Assembly (NCBI RefSeq): GCF_000225505.1
Contig: NZ_BACI01000048.1
Location: forward strand, 1-64,000
DNA from: Gordonia alkanivorans NBRC 16433
GTDB taxonomy: Bacteria; Actinomycetota; Actinomycetes; Mycobacteriales; Mycobacteriaceae
Direction of reading: 5' to 3'
DNA length: 64,000 nt
Made by a program: the position numbers and the translations under genes. Each line of letters starts with the position of its first letter. Position 1 is the stretch's first letter. Below are positions 26,538 to 35,875 of the stretch, in pieces. The notes beneath the pieces were generated by a model, which was given only the letters and a program-made list of their open reading frames with translations, was not told the DNA's origin and did not search any database.

Positions 26538-27845
26538 TCAGCCGAGTTCGGTTGCGTCGATGGTGAATCCGGCGTCGCGGAGGCGATCGATGAGGGCATC
26601 GCCCATCGCCGCCGCGGTCGTCAGGACACCGGTGCGAGCCGGCAGGCGGTCACGGTCGAGCGCGAGCGCCAGAGCACTCTCGGCGAGCATCACGGCGGTT
26701 GCCTTGTATCCGGGGTCGCCCTGGGCGCGCATCTGTGAGCGGTAGCGACGGCCGGTGGACGTCCGGGTGAACGTCTCCACCACGAAATATCCACTGTTGC
26801 GGGACTTCTCGCTGGGGCCGTCGCCGGGCTTCGGGAGAACGCGGTCGAGGAGGCGGCGGGTGGGGCCGAAGCTCATGGCACCCATGAAGGCGCCGGTGCC
26901 CACGGCCACCGCGCCGGCGGCCAGGGTCGACACGGCCGGGACCCCGCCCACGTTCATCGTCTCCGCATAGTGGAAGTTCGAGCCGTAGGCGTTGTCCAGC
27001 AGCGCATTCGACCGCCGCACGATCCGGGTGTTGTGTGCCGCCATGAAGAACGGGGCGAGCGTGCCGCGCAGCGACGGGTCGACCTTCTTGGCGTTGATGA
27101 TCGACAGGTCGCTCGGCTCGTCGGACAGGCTGACCCGGGGGACCTCACCGGGGCCGCCCGAGAGGGCCTGCGGGTTGAGCATCAGGCGCCGGGCCTGAGA
27201 GTTCTTGGCCTCGTCGGCGATGACCCGCATCGAGTCGATGGTGCCGCCGGACAGGCCGCCGCGCATCGACTTCACCACGAGCGTGGTGTCGGTCATCTCG
27301 CCTGCCCCGTCTTCGGTGACCTTCTTGTAGAGCGCATAGGTGGTGATGTCGGACGGGACGGAGTCGAAGCCGCAGGAGTGCACGATGCGCGCACCCGAGG
27401 CGACTGCGGTGTCGTGTGCCTTGTCGATGGAGTAGCGGACGAAGGGGACCTCGCCCGTGAGATCGACGTAGTCGGTCCCGGCGGTCGCCGCCGCGACGAC
27501 GAGCGCCTCGCCGTACTTGAGGTAGGGGCCGACCGTCGTGCAGACGACCTGCGTGCGGGCGACCATCGCGTCGAGCGCGGCCGGCGAGTTGGAGTCGGCC
27601 ACGATCAGCGGCCAGTCCCGGGCGCGGAGCGGCAGGCGGTCGCGGACCTTGGTCAGCTTGGACTCGTTGCGGCCGGCGAGCGCCACCTTGGTGCCGATCG
27701 GGGCGTGGTCGGCGAGGTACCGCGCGGTGATCTCGCCGACGAAGCCGGTGGCGCCGTAGACGACGACGTCGAACTCGCGGCCGTGCGAGCCGGCTGCGGA
27801 CTGGTTCTCGTTGCTGTTTGTCTCGGTGTTGGATTCCCCGCTCAT
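26538..27845 (-). CDS. Saccharopine dehydrogenase-like / trans-acting enoyl reductase family protein (435 aa)
   Basis: NAD(P)-binding protein of the family that includes mycobacterial Rv2449c and the trans-acting enoyl reductase Rv2953. The dinucleotide fold begins with FDVVVYGATGFVGEITARYL (about 25-45), followed by LAGRNESKL and TTVGPYLKYGEALV. The C-terminal half has two hydrophobic stretches (near SIINAKK and AAGAVAVGTGAFMGAM) typical of these membrane-associated proteins. A role in lipid reduction is inferred from relatives. The start at 27845 follows TAAGGTCGGAAGG and avoids ten extra residues from an upstream GTG or ATG. It lies between hsp20 and the AbrB-like gene, all on the minus strand. 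Confidence 0.85.
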   Translation of the reverse strand: MSGESNTETNSNENQSAAGSHGREFDVVVYGATGFVGEITARYLADHAPIGTKVALAGRNESKLTKVRDRLPLRARDWPLIVADSNSPAALDAMVARTQVVCTTVGPYLKYGEALVVAAATAGTDYVDLTGEVPFVRYSIDKAHDTAVASGARIVHSCGFDSVPSDITTYALYKKVTEDGAGEMTDTTLVVKSMRGGLSGGTIDSMRVIADEAKNSQARRLMLNPQALSGGPGEVPRVSLSDEPSDLSIINAKKVDPSLRGTLAPFFMAAHNTRIVRRSNALLDNAYGSNFHYAETMNVGGVPAVSTLAAGAVAVGTGAFMGAMSFGPTRRLLDRVLPKPGDGPSEKSRNSGYFVVETFTRTSTGRRYRSQMRAQGDPGYKATAVMLAESALALALDRDRLPARTGVLTTAAAMGDALIDRLRDAGFTIDATELG

Positions 27846-27893
27846 CCTTCCGACCTTACGTGGGACGCCGGTCACATGTGACCAGGGAGTCAG

Positions 27894-28979
27894 TTACTTT
27901 CCCCGACCACCACGCCGGGAGGCGGCACGCGCGGCGAACGGCGCCACGAACAGCATGAGGAGGACCCGCAGGATCTGCGCCGCGACGACGAAGGCCACGT
28001 TGCCGCCGGCCCCGGTCGCCGCCGCCAGGACGGCATAGATGCCGCCCGGGGTGGTCGCGAGGTAGCAGTCGAACATCGACTCCCCGGTCCACGCCGACAG
28101 CGCGACACCGAGCAGCGCGCACCCGACACCGATGGCCAGGATCAGGACGAGCGCATACGGCAGGACACGCCCGATCGCGCGCAGCCGCTCCATGGTGAAG
28201 CCGAGCCCGGCCTGCCAGCCGATCAGCGCATAGGCGACGGTGAGGAGGATCGGGGACACTGCGGCGTCGCCGGCGATGCCGGCGAGCTCGGCGGCCGTCG
28301 ACAGTGCGAGCGGGCCGAGCAACCCGGCGGCCGGGAGTCGCAGCAGTCGACCCACCGGGATACCGACTCCCAGGCACACGACGAGCAGCAACAGCCCCCA
28401 CGCCTGGTCGGTCCACGACGCCGGGACGACCTCGACCGCGCCCTCGCCGGCCCCGAAGACGAGGGAGGCGACGAGCGGGATCGTGACGGTGACGAGCGCG
28501 ACGCGCAGGTACTGGATGACCGCGACCATCCGTTCGTCGCCGCCGAACTCACGGGTGAGGGCGACCAGCCCGGAGGCTCCGCCGGCCACCAGTGCGAGCG
28601 AACCGGTGAGCGGGTCGACGTCCCGGTGCAGACCCAGGAGTGCGCCGCAGATGACCGAGATCGCCAGGGTCGCGACACCGATCACCAGCACCGGGAACCA
28701 CGTCGAGCCCAGTCCGCTCAGGGTTTCCGGCTCGGCCATCGTCCCGATGTACACGCCGAGCACACCCTGGGACGAGACGAACGCCCAGCGCGGCACGATC
28801 GGGGCGTCGGGGTCGTCGTCGGAATTGCGTTGCCGGGGTGCACGACCGGCGATGGCGAGTAGGCCGGCGACGACGAGACCGGCGAACAGGGCCGCCGCGT
28901 CGACGTCGAAGAACTCGAGGATCAGCGTCGCGGCCGCGGTCAGGAGGGCCAGCAGTGTCCAGCGACGCATTGTGCCCAC
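27894..28979 (-). CDS. AbrB-family (AimA/PF05145-type) membrane protein (361 aa)
   Basis: Polytopic membrane protein with about nine to ten hydrophobic segments. The duplicated family pattern is visible: GSLALVAGGASGLVALTREFG in the first half and TTPGGIYAVLAAATGAGGN in the second, each a Gly-rich loop followed by a helix. Proteins of this family are annotated as putative ammonia monooxygenase or transport regulators, but their function is not established and the old name is probably wrong. The start may be the GTG at 28979 or the ATG at 28970; neither has a strong ribosome site. It follows the methyltransferase gene on the same strand after a hairpin. Confidence 0.82.
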   Translation of the reverse strand: MGTMRRWTLLALLTAAATLILEFFDVDAAALFAGLVVAGLLAIAGRAPRQRNSDDDPDAPIVPRWAFVSSQGVLGVYIGTMAEPETLSGLGSTWFPVLVIGVATLAISVICGALLGLHRDVDPLTGSLALVAGGASGLVALTREFGGDERMVAVIQYLRVALVTVTIPLVASLVFGAGEGAVEVVPASWTDQAWGLLLLVVCLGVGIPVGRLLRLPAAGLLGPLALSTAAELAGIAGDAAVSPILLTVAYALIGWQAGLGFTMERLRAIGRVLPYALVLILAIGVGCALLGVALSAWTGESMFDCYLATTPGGIYAVLAAATGAGGNVAFVVAAQILRVLLMLFVAPFAARAASRRGGRGK

Positions 28980-28991
28980 AGTAGGGCAGCA

Positions 28992-29019
28992 CCTCGACGT
29001 CGGCCGTGCGAGGTCGAGG
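28992..29019 (-). terminator. Hairpin after the methyltransferase gene
   Basis: Arms CCTCGAC and GTCGAGG with a 14-base loop lie just downstream (minus strand) of the methyltransferase stop and upstream of the AbrB-family gene. There is no T run. Confidence 0.4.
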
Positions 29020-29033
29020 TTGGCGGGCCGGGA

Positions 29034-29651
29034 TCAGGCGGGCTGAGCGGTGCCCAGGCTCAGTGCCCCATGGGGTTTCGGGACACCCGGTTGATAGAAG
29101 GAGTCGACGGTGCCGAGCGCGAAGCCGGCCGCGGTCAGTTCGGCACGGACGTCGCGGGTGAGATGGCAGCCGCCGGCGACGCGTTTCTGGATCGGCTCGA
29201 GCCGACGCTGCCACGTGCGCACCTTCTCGTCGGGGGCGAGGCCGTGTTCGAGGAAGGCCAGGGTGCCGCCCGGTCGGAGTACGCGCCGGATCTCGGCGAG
29301 GGCCGCGCCGAGGTCGGGGATGGTGCACAGGGTGAAGGTCGACAGCGCGGCGTCGAAGGATTCGTCGTCGAAGGGGAGCTTCTGACCGTCGAGGCCGGAG
29401 CGCTCGATCGGCACGCTCGATCCCGCGACGCGGTCGGCGGCCATCGACCAGCCGACGTCGGAGGGTTCGACCGCGGCGACCTCGGTGATCGTGTCGGGGT
29501 AGACGCCGACGTTGAGGCCCGAGCCGAAACCGACCTCGAGCGTCCGACCTCTCAGCGGAGCGCAGGCGCGTTGCCGCAGCGGCGTCAGCGCGGACATGCC
29601 GCAGGTCATCTCGACCAGATGCGGAACGATGCGGTCACCATAGAAACCCAC
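29034..29651 (-). CDS. Class I SAM-dependent methyltransferase (205 aa)
   Basis: Small-molecule methyltransferase of the Methyltransf_11 type. SAM-binding motif I is LEVGFGSGLNVGVYP (about 37-51), followed by VAAVEPSDVGWSMA, the acidic loop LPFDDESFDAALSTFTLCT, and the RVLRPGGTLAFLEHG strand-helix that closes the core. The C-terminal part with WQRRLEPIQKRVAGGCHLTRD is shared with many uncharacterised actinobacterial and human METTL7-like proteins. The substrate is unknown. It is divergent from menD with 62 bases between; no ribosome site of note precedes the ATG. Confidence 0.88.
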   Translation of the reverse strand: MGFYGDRIVPHLVEMTCGMSALTPLRQRACAPLRGRTLEVGFGSGLNVGVYPDTITEVAAVEPSDVGWSMAADRVAGSSVPIERSGLDGQKLPFDDESFDAALSTFTLCTIPDLGAALAEIRRVLRPGGTLAFLEHGLAPDEKVRTWQRRLEPIQKRVAGGCHLTRDVRAELTAAGFALGTVDSFYQPGVPKPHGALSLGTAQPA

Positions 29652-29713
29652 GTGACCAGCGTAACGCCGCTCCCCGGCGCATCGCCGGGAGTTCGAGTCC
29701 CTACGCTTGAGGA

Positions 29714-31402
29714 ATGAATCGACCGGTTCCGAATCCCTCGACGCTGCAGGCGCGGGTCATCGTCGACGAGATGATCCGGGGTGGTGTGCGGGAAGCCGTG
29801 CTGTGCCCGGGGTCCCGGAACGCGCCGCTGGCCTTCGCCCTACACGCCGCCGACGCGACGGGCCGGCTGCGGCTGCACGTCCGCATCGACGAGCGGTCGG
29901 CGGGCTATCTGGCGTTGGGTCTCGCGGTGTCGTCGAAGGAACCGGTGCCGATCGTCATGACCAGCGGCACGGCCGTGGCTAATATGGGTCCGGCGGTCTT
30001 CGAGGCCAACTACGCCCGCGTCCCGCTGGTCGTGATCAGCGCCAACCGGCCCTATGAGCTGCTCGGATCGGGCGCCAACCAGACCGTCGAACAGTTCGGT
30101 CTCTTCGGCACCCAGGTGCGTGCCGCGATCAGCCTCGGCCTCGCCGAGCGTGACCTCGACACCAACAGCCAGTGGCGGTCGGCCGTCGGTCGTGTGCTCG
30201 CCGCCGCGCGCGGTGCACGCACCGGCAACGCCGGTCCGGTTCAGTTCGACATCCCGCTGCGGGAACCCCTCGTGCCCGATCCGGACGAGGTCGGAGACGA
30301 CGACCTGGGCTCCTTCGCCGGACGTCCCGGCGGCCTGCCGTGGACGCAGGCGCCGGTCGGCAAACTCGACGTCCCGCTGCCCATCGACCTGTCGCTGGAC
30401 ACGGTCGTGGTGTCCGGTCACGGCTCCGGTGAGCATCCCGCGCTCGCCGACGTGCCGACGGTCGCCGAACCGACCGCGCCGCATCCGGCAACGCCGCTGC
30501 ACCCGCTCGCACTGGACACTGTGCGACCCAAGCAGGCGATCATCTGCGGCCGTCCGACGCTCCATCGCGGGGTCTCGCGGCTGCTCGCCGACCCCGAGGT
30601 CCGGGTCTACGCGCTGACCACCGGCCCGCGCTGGCCCGACGTCTCGGGCAACGTCTTCGCGACCGGCACCCGCATCGAGGTGGTCGGCGAACCGCGCGAG
30701 GACTGGATCAAGGAGTGCGGCGCCGTGCAGGAACGCGTGGCCGGTGCGGTGGAGGCCGAGCTCGACGAACCCGGTCCGACCACCGGGCTGCACGTCGCCC
30801 GCGCGGTCAGCGCCGCGATGGCACCGGGTGACCAACTCGTCGTCGGGGCGTCGAACCCGATCCGCGACATCGCGCTCGCCGGACTGGTCGCCGAGGGTGT
30901 GCGCGTCCTGTCCAACCGTGGCGTCGCCGGCATCGACGGGACCAATTCGACGGCGATCGGCGCCGCACTGGCCCTCGACCACGAACGTCCGGGCGCTCGC
31001 ACGATCGCGCTGATGGGGGACCTGACGTTCATCCACGACGCCACCGGCCTGGTCATCGGGCCCGGGGAGCCGCGGCCCGACTCGCTGCGGATCGTCGTGG
31101 CGAACGACGACGGCGGCGGGATCTTCGGCCTGCTCGAACAGGGCGACCCGCGCTACAACGCCGGGCAGTACGCCGGCGCCTACGAGCGCGTCTTCGGAAC
31201 CCCGCACCGCACCGACATCGCGTCGATGTGCGCCGGCTTCCACATCCCGCACCGGCGCGTCGGCGTCGACGAACTGCGCAGCGTCCTCGCCGAGAGCCCG
31301 ACGGCCGGCGGCATCGAGGTGATCGAGGTCGCCACGGATCGGGACCGGCTGCGGTCGGTGCACGCGGCGATCGCGGCCCGTCTGAAGGCGTCGGCGGTCT
31401 AG
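29714..31402 (+). CDS. menD: SEPHCHC synthase MenD (562 aa)
   Basis: Thiamine-diphosphate enzyme that joins 2-oxoglutarate and isochorismate, an early step of menaquinone synthesis. Family landmarks: [15 protein letters not shown] near residue 30, the thiamine-activating Glu region [48 protein letters not shown], and the late GDLTFIHD...[11 protein letters not shown] region for the cofactor diphosphate. A TACGCT hexamer about seven bases before the ATG suggests a leaderless or near-leaderless transcript; GAGGA abuts the start. The gene opens a plus-strand run that continues to a small membrane protein, as in mycobacteria. Confidence 0.96.
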   Translation: MNRPVPNPSTLQARVIVDEMIRGGVREAVLCPGSRNAPLAFALHAADATGRLRLHVRIDERSAGYLALGLAVSSKEPVPIVMTSGTAVANMGPAVFEANYARVPLVVISANRPYELLGSGANQTVEQFGLFGTQVRAAISLGLAERDLDTNSQWRSAVGRVLAAARGARTGNAGPVQFDIPLREPLVPDPDEVGDDDLGSFAGRPGGLPWTQAPVGKLDVPLPIDLSLDTVVVSGHGSGEHPALADVPTVAEPTAPHPATPLHPLALDTVRPKQAIICGRPTLHRGVSRLLADPEVRVYALTTGPRWPDVSGNVFATGTRIEVVGEPREDWIKECGAVQERVAGAVEAELDEPGPTTGLHVARAVSAAMAPGDQLVVGASNPIRDIALAGLVAEGVRVLSNRGVAGIDGTNSTAIGAALALDHERPGARTIALMGDLTFIHDATGLVIGPGEPRPDSLRIVVANDDGGGIFGLLEQGDPRYNAGQYAGAYERVFGTPHRTDIASMCAGFHIPHRRVGVDELRSVLAESPTAGGIEVIEVATDRDRLRSVHAAIAARLKASAV

Positions 31403-31455
31403 ACTGCGCGACGGCGGTCCCGTACCCGCCGCGGCGGCCGGTTACCCTGAACGGC

Positions 31456-31974
31456 ATGAATCCGGTGATCCAGCGACGCGTGCAGCTCGGGCTGCTGGTC
31501 GTCGGGATCACCATCACCGCGATGGCGTTCTCGCTCGTCGCCGGCTGCTTCAAGAACGACTCCGCGATCGAGGCCAGCAAGGCCACCGTGATGGCCGAGG
31601 TGGTCTCGGTGGACGCGCTGCACGCCGCAGTCGACTTCCAGACGCCCGACGGCTCGTTCCACAGTCCGCGCTTCGGTCTGCTCTATCCCACCGAACTCAG
31701 CGAGGGCCAGCGGATCAGCATCGAATACGCCGCCTATAATCCGGATCTCGCGCGCCCGACCGGACGCACCGCCATGCTCTCGATCATCCCGGGCCTGTCC
31801 GTCGCCGTCGTCGGCTGGGTGGTCGTCGGCCTGCTGATGGTCGGGGTCGCGGAGTTCAGCCGGCGCCGGAACCGCCGGACCGCGGAGACCGCCGGTGACA
31901 CCGAACCTTCCGACGCTGATTCTTCCGGCGCCGATTCTGCCGGCGCCGACGAGGAGTCCCTCAGCCCGCGATGA
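31456..31974 (+). CDS. DUF3592-type membrane protein (172 aa)
   Basis: Two membrane segments (about 8-30 and 110-132) flank an external domain of about 75 residues containing AEVVSVDALHAAVDFQTPDG and GQRISIEYAAYNPDLARPTGR, the pattern seen in DUF3592 proteins. The cytoplasmic tail is acidic and repetitive (Asp/Ser/Ala/Gly). It corresponds in place to Rv0556, between menD and the mannosyltransferase in M. tuberculosis. The ATG at 31456 was chosen over a long upstream extension that runs through menD in another frame. Its last 14 bases overlap the end of the peptidase gene on the minus strand. Confidence 0.82.
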   Translation: MNPVIQRRVQLGLLVVGITITAMAFSLVAGCFKNDSAIEASKATVMAEVVSVDALHAAVDFQTPDGSFHSPRFGLLYPTELSEGQRISIEYAAYNPDLARPTGRTAMLSIIPGLSVAVVGWVVVGLLMVGVAEFSRRRNRRTAETAGDTEPSDADSSGADSAGADEESLSPR

Positions 31975-32569
31975 CCGTCGTGGTCCCTCCGGAGATCACG
32001 AGTGCTTCGTCGTCGCGCAGGAAATGCAGCCGATGGTCGGCGAACTCCTGCCGCGTCCGATCGATCCGGCCGCGTCCGCCGACGGTTCCCTCCGCATGCG
32101 GGACAACCGTGACATCGATGAGTTCGAGGCCGGTGGTCGAGGTCAGGGGCGCTGCCTCGGCCGGGTCGTCGAGTAGCGCGAGCGGCGCGATGTCGGGGCC
32201 GGTGACGCACGCCCCGGCACTGACGCCGATGTAGGGCAGTCCGCGCCGGACCGCGTCGACGAGGGCGCGGTCGGCACCCGCGTGGCGGAGCGCGCCGAGA
32301 AGATGGAAGACGTTGCCGCCGGACACGAACACCGCGTCGATCTCGCCGAGTGCTCGGGTGAACGTGGCCGCCGAGACGAGTTCCGGATCGACGTCGACGA
32401 CCTCGAAACCCTGATCGCGGAGGCTGCCGCGATCGAGGTCGAGCCAGGCCTGGTCGGGGTAGATCGACGACGCGGTCGGGATGAAGCCGATGCGGGCACC
32501 GGCGCCGACCCGGGGCACGAGGAAGTCGCGCACCGGGGTGAGCCAGCGGCTCAGCAGCAGTAGGTCCAT
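31961..32569 (-). CDS. Peptidase E-like S51 family protein (202 aa)
   Basis: Serine peptidase of the class I glutamine-amidotransferase-like fold, related to aspartyl dipeptidase PepE. The nucleophile motif is IGVSAGACVTGPD, preceded by DAVFVSGGNVFHLLG as in the family; the likely catalytic His is in VVPHAEG. Cytoplasmic, with no signal peptide. The start is set at the ATG 32569 (Met-Asp-Leu-Leu-Leu). A longer version to 32620 adds a Pro/Arg-rich end. It is divergent from the mannosyltransferase gene and converges on the DUF3592 gene. Confidence 0.85.
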   Translation of the reverse strand: MDLLLLSRWLTPVRDFLVPRVGAGARIGFIPTASSIYPDQAWLDLDRGSLRDQGFEVVDVDPELVSAATFTRALGEIDAVFVSGGNVFHLLGALRHAGADRALVDAVRRGLPYIGVSAGACVTGPDIAPLALLDDPAEAAPLTSTTGLELIDVTVVPHAEGTVGGRGRIDRTRQEFADHRLHFLRDDEALVISGGTTTVIAG

Positions 32570-32686
32570 GTCGGGCACACATCCACTGTGCACCGGCGGC
32601 GCGGGTCGTCGGGAATTCACCAGGCGTTGCGCATCGAGTCACGCGCTTCGCCGCTGCCGGACAGATCCGACGCGCAGGGTCGGGGT

Positions 32687-33841
32687 ATGCGTGTTGCGAT
32701 CGTCGCCGAGAGCTTCCTGCCGCAGATGAACGGGGTCGTCAATTCCGTTCTGCGGGTCGTCGAACATCTGGAGTCCACCGGCCACGAGGTGGTCGTCGTC
32801 GCCCCGGACACGCCGCGGGGATGTGCGTCGGCACCGCGGACCGTCGGCCGGCGCACCCCTGTGCATCTGGTGCCGGCCGTGCGGGTTCCGCGGGTGACGT
32901 CCCTGCCGGTCGGGGTGCCGATGCCGGTGCTGTATCGGGTGCTGCGCGACTTCGCGCCCGACGTCGTGCACCTGGCCTCACCCTTCGTGGTGGGGGCTGC
33001 CGGGGCGGCGGCAGCCCGGGCGCTGGGGGTGCCGACGGTCGCGGTCTTCCAGACCGACGTCGCCGGGTTCGCCTCGGCCTACCGGCTGGGTGCGGTGGAG
33101 AAGGCGGCCTGGCGGTATACCCGGAAGCTGCACGAGATGTGCGATCTGACCCTGGTCCCGTCGACCGAGACGATGAACGCTCTGACCGCACGCGGGGTGC
33201 CGCGGTTGCGGAGGTGGGGCCGGGGCGTCGACCTCGACCTGTTCTCGCCCGACCGGCGGGACGAAGCGCTGCGGACCGGCTGGCTGCGTGGCCGCGAGGA
33301 CGCGCTGGTGTGCGGGTTCGTCGGGCGGCTCGCGCCGGAGAAGCAGGTCGAGCGTCTGGCCGGCCTGTCGGGGAGTCCGCGGGTGCGGCTGGTGGTCGTC
33401 GGCGACGGTCCCGAACGTGCCCGACTCGAACGGCTGCTGCCGGACGCGGTGTTCACCGGCGAACTCCGGGGAGAGGCGCTGGCGCGCGCCTACGCCTCCT
33501 TCGATGTCTTCGTGCACGCCGGCGAACACGAGACGTTCTGTCAGACGATCCAGGAGGCGATGGCCAGCGGCCTGCCGGTCGTCGCGCCCGACGCCGGTGG
33601 GCCACGCGACCTGGTGACGCCGTTCCGCACCGGCTACCTGCTCGAGGTCGCGCGCTTCGAGGACGCCCTGCCCGCGATCGTCGACTCGCTGCACGACGAC
33701 GCGGTGCGTGCCGCATTCGGCCGGGCGGCGGTACAGGCGGTGCGAACACGCACGTGGCCTGCGGTGTGTGCCGAACTCGTCGGCCACTACCGGTCGGTGA
33801 CGGGTGCCGGGGTCGCGGCCGAGTTCGACCGACCCGCCTGA
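32687..33841 (+). CDS. mgtA: GT4 alpha-mannosyltransferase, MgtA/PimB-like (384 aa)
   Basis: GDP-mannose-dependent glycosyltransferase with GT-B fold, corresponding to Rv0557 (MgtA, formerly PimB), which mannosylates a glucuronosyl or inositol glycolipid on the way to lipomannan-type glycans at the inner face of the membrane. Seen: N-terminal [20 protein letters not shown], acceptor-side [47 protein letters not shown], and the nucleotide-sugar Glu motif [26 protein letters not shown]. The start is ATG 32687, four bases after a GGGGT stretch; a longer frame from 32588 lacks homology-like sequence. It sits between the peptidase and menG as in mycobacteria. Confidence 0.9.
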   Translation: MRVAIVAESFLPQMNGVVNSVLRVVEHLESTGHEVVVVAPDTPRGCASAPRTVGRRTPVHLVPAVRVPRVTSLPVGVPMPVLYRVLRDFAPDVVHLASPFVVGAAGAAAARALGVPTVAVFQTDVAGFASAYRLGAVEKAAWRYTRKLHEMCDLTLVPSTETMNALTARGVPRLRRWGRGVDLDLFSPDRRDEALRTGWLRGREDALVCGFVGRLAPEKQVERLAGLSGSPRVRLVVVGDGPERARLERLLPDAVFTGELRGEALARAYASFDVFVHAGEHETFCQTIQEAMASGLPVVAPDAGGPRDLVTPFRTGYLLEVARFEDALPAIVDSLHDDAVRAAFGRAAVQAVRTRTWPAVCAELVGHYRSVTGAGVAAEFDRPA

Positions 33842-33908
33842 GCGCGACCAGAATCGCCGGGCCCACCTCGCGGTCGTCACACCGTCGGCGCGCGGTAGCG
33901 TGACTCCC

Positions 33909-34616
33909 ATGGCATCGACGGGCGCGAACCCACCTCAGCGAGCAAGTCTGGAGAAGGATCCGGCCGAGGTCGCGGCCATGTTCGACGGCGTCGCCCGCCG
34001 CTACGACATCACCAACACGGTGCTGTCCTTCGGACAGGATCGCGGGTGGCGCAAGAAGACCCGCAAGGCGCTCGATCTGCGCCCGGGCGACATCGTCCTC
34101 GACCTCGCCGCGGGAACCGCGGTGTCGACCGTCGAACTCGCCTCGTCGGGTGCGCATTGCGTCGCCGCCGACTTCTCGCTCGGCATGCTGAAGGCCGGCG
34201 CACACCGCAACGTACCCAAGGTCGCGGCCGACGCGTTGTCGCTGCCGTTCGCCGACAACTCCTTCGACGCGGCCACCATCTCCTTCGGCCTGCGCAACGT
34301 CAACGACGTCCCCAAGGCCCTCGCCGAGCTACGCCGGGTCCTGAAACCCGGTGGGCGACTGGTGATCTGCGAATTCTCCACGCCGACGCTCAAGCCGTTC
34401 CGGACCGTGTACATGGAGTACCTGATGAAGGCTCTCCCCGCGGTCGCGACGAAGGTGTCCAGCAGTCCGGCCGCGTATGTCTATCTCGCGGAATCGATCC
34501 GGGCCTGGCCCGACCAGTTCGCCCTCGGCGACCTCATCCGCGAAGCCGGTTTCGACCAGGTGCGCTGGCAGAACATGACCGGCGGCATCGCCGCGATTCA
34601 CTCCGCCCGCGCCTGA
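33909..34616 (+). CDS. menG: Demethylmenaquinone methyltransferase MenG (UbiE family, 235 aa)
   Basis: Performs the last step of menaquinone synthesis, C-methylation of demethylmenaquinone with SAM at the membrane. Typical features: [24 protein letters not shown] near residue 22, SAM loop [45 protein letters not shown], and C-terminal GGIAAIHSA. The start is ATG 33909, giving about 235 aa, matching the family (230-240). A hairpin follows between it and the convergent DUF2236 gene. Confidence 0.96.
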   Translation: MASTGANPPQRASLEKDPAEVAAMFDGVARRYDITNTVLSFGQDRGWRKKTRKALDLRPGDIVLDLAAGTAVSTVELASSGAHCVAADFSLGMLKAGAHRNVPKVAADALSLPFADNSFDAATISFGLRNVNDVPKALAELRRVLKPGGRLVICEFSTPTLKPFRTVYMEYLMKALPAVATKVSSSPAAYVYLAESIRAWPDQFALGDLIREAGFDQVRWQNMTGGIAAIHSARA

Positions 34617-34620
34617 GACT

Positions 34621-34643
34621 CCTCGCCGACTGCGGCGGCGAGG
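34621..34643. terminator. Terminator between convergent menG and DUF2236 genes
   Basis: Arms CCTCGCCG and CGGCGAGG around a seven-base loop lie in the 33-base gap between two convergent stops, so the hairpin can serve both directions. Confidence 0.6.
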
Positions 34644-34649
34644 GGGTGG

Positions 34650-35657
34650 TCAGGAACCGGCGGCCTGCTGCGCATCCTCGGTGAGGAGTTCGTGCGGAAC
34701 CGGGCAGCCTGCGGCGCCGGCCTTCTCGCCCTTCGGTGCCGGGCAGCCCGCGCCGAAGGTGCCGAGCTCCTCGAGGCGGTAACCGTTGGGGTAGCTGCGG
34801 ATCTGCTTGGTCTGGCGGCCGAACAGCGGCTCGGCCCGCGGCGGGAAGAACAGCCGGATCGCGAGGCCACGGGCCTTCAGGCCGCCGCGTACCAGGATGC
34901 GTTCGACGAGGGTCGGCTTCGGGTACTTGAACGCGGTGAGCAGGCGATCGTCCATGAGCGCGAACGACATCCGGCGCACCACCGCGCGGGGGAGCAGCTT
35001 GTAGGGCATGAAGGTGCCCAGCAGGTCCAGCGTCGAGTCCGCGACCGCCAGGGCGTCGGCGCTGAAGGCGAAGTTGGCCGTCTCGTAGTCCTCGTAGAAC
35101 TGCTTGAAACCCTCGTAGGTTTCCGGGATGTCCTTGATGCCCATGAGCTGCCCGACGCGGCGGTAGTAGTTCGTGAGGCCGCGGACCTCGTGGTTGGTGA
35201 GCTTGCGCCACTCGTAGGCGTTGACCCACTCGACCGGGCACACCACGAAAGTCGAGAGCACGTAGAGGAAGTCGCCGTTGGGGATGTCGTACATGCCGTG
35301 CATCTGGTTGATGCGGCGGATGCCGGCGCGGCCGAGGGGGCTGTCGACGCCGTGCTCGATCGGGGCGTCGAGCAGGAGCACCGTGTCGTCGTAGCGCTTC
35401 TGCGTCGACTCGGTGAACTGGCTCGTCTTGTACAGCAGGTCACCGATGGACGGCACCGCGTACGTGCGGAACAGTGCGAAGCTCAGCGCCTGGGTGATGC
35501 CCCAGGGGAACTCCTGGGTGGCCAGCGCCCGGGCGACGGCCGTGGGGTCGTGGTCGGCGTCCATGCGATCGATGTCGCCACGCAGGTGATAGCGCTGCGC
35601 CACCCGGTTCTGGACGGCGTGCTTGGCGCGGGTGGCGAGAGTGGATGCGGTGGACAT
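34650..35657 (-). CDS. DUF2236/MpaB-type oxygenase-like protein (335 aa)
   Basis: Member of the DUF2236 family, which contains the haem-dependent latex-clearing protein and fungal MpaB-like proteins. Mostly helical. Recognisable stretches are WGITQALSFALFRTYAVPSI, MHGMYDIPNGDFLYVLSTFV, EWVNAYEWRKLTNHEVRGL, and ALMDDRLLTAFKYPKP. The C-terminus has a short Cys-containing tail. No signal peptide or Tat motif. Substrate unknown; a haem ligand cannot be assigned with confidence by eye. The start at 35657 has GGAG nine bases upstream. Upstream lies a palindrome (35716-35729) that may bind a repressor. Confidence 0.78.
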   Translation of the reverse strand: MSTASTLATRAKHAVQNRVAQRYHLRGDIDRMDADHDPTAVARALATQEFPWGITQALSFALFRTYAVPSIGDLLYKTSQFTESTQKRYDDTVLLLDAPIEHGVDSPLGRAGIRRINQMHGMYDIPNGDFLYVLSTFVVCPVEWVNAYEWRKLTNHEVRGLTNYYRRVGQLMGIKDIPETYEGFKQFYEDYETANFAFSADALAVADSTLDLLGTFMPYKLLPRAVVRRMSFALMDDRLLTAFKYPKPTLVERILVRGGLKARGLAIRLFFPPRAEPLFGRQTKQIRSYPNGYRLEELGTFGAGCPAPKGEKAGAAGCPVPHELLTEDAQQAAGS

Positions 35658-35699
35658 GTTCCATCTCCAGGGTCGGCGGGTGGTCTCGATTGTTGCACG

Positions 35700-35729
35700 G
35701 TGTGGTCGGCGCCACACTGTTGGAACAGT
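35700..35729 (-). promoter_or_regulatory. Two adjoining palindromes upstream of the DUF2236 gene
   Basis: GTGTGG-N6-CCACAC (35700-35717) runs directly into ACTGTT-GG-AACAGT (35716-35729). Both lie 43-72 bases before the DUF2236 start, where a repressor site would be expected. No neighbouring regulator gene gives a clue to the protein. Confidence 0.4.
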
Positions 35730-35794
35730 ACCGCCTCAACGTCTCATTAGGTACCGGGGGTGGTGAGACGTCGCAGATTTTCCCGCGGGACCAA

Positions 35795-35832
35795 TTCCTT
35801 CCCGCTTGCCGGACAGCGCACGCGGGAAGGAA
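35795..35832 (-). terminator. Terminator of the menJ-like gene, with related GCGGGA repeats
   Basis: Perfect 11-base arms TTCCTTCCCGC and GCGGGAAGGAA around a 16-base loop, 44 bases beyond the menJ-like stop. The flanks carry further copies of a CGCGGGA(A/G)GGAAAC-like unit (about 35780-35870), giving alternative pairings. Confidence 0.6.
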
Positions 35833-35875
35833 ACGACACCGCGGGAGGGAAACCCGCACGCGGGAGTTCGGGCCC

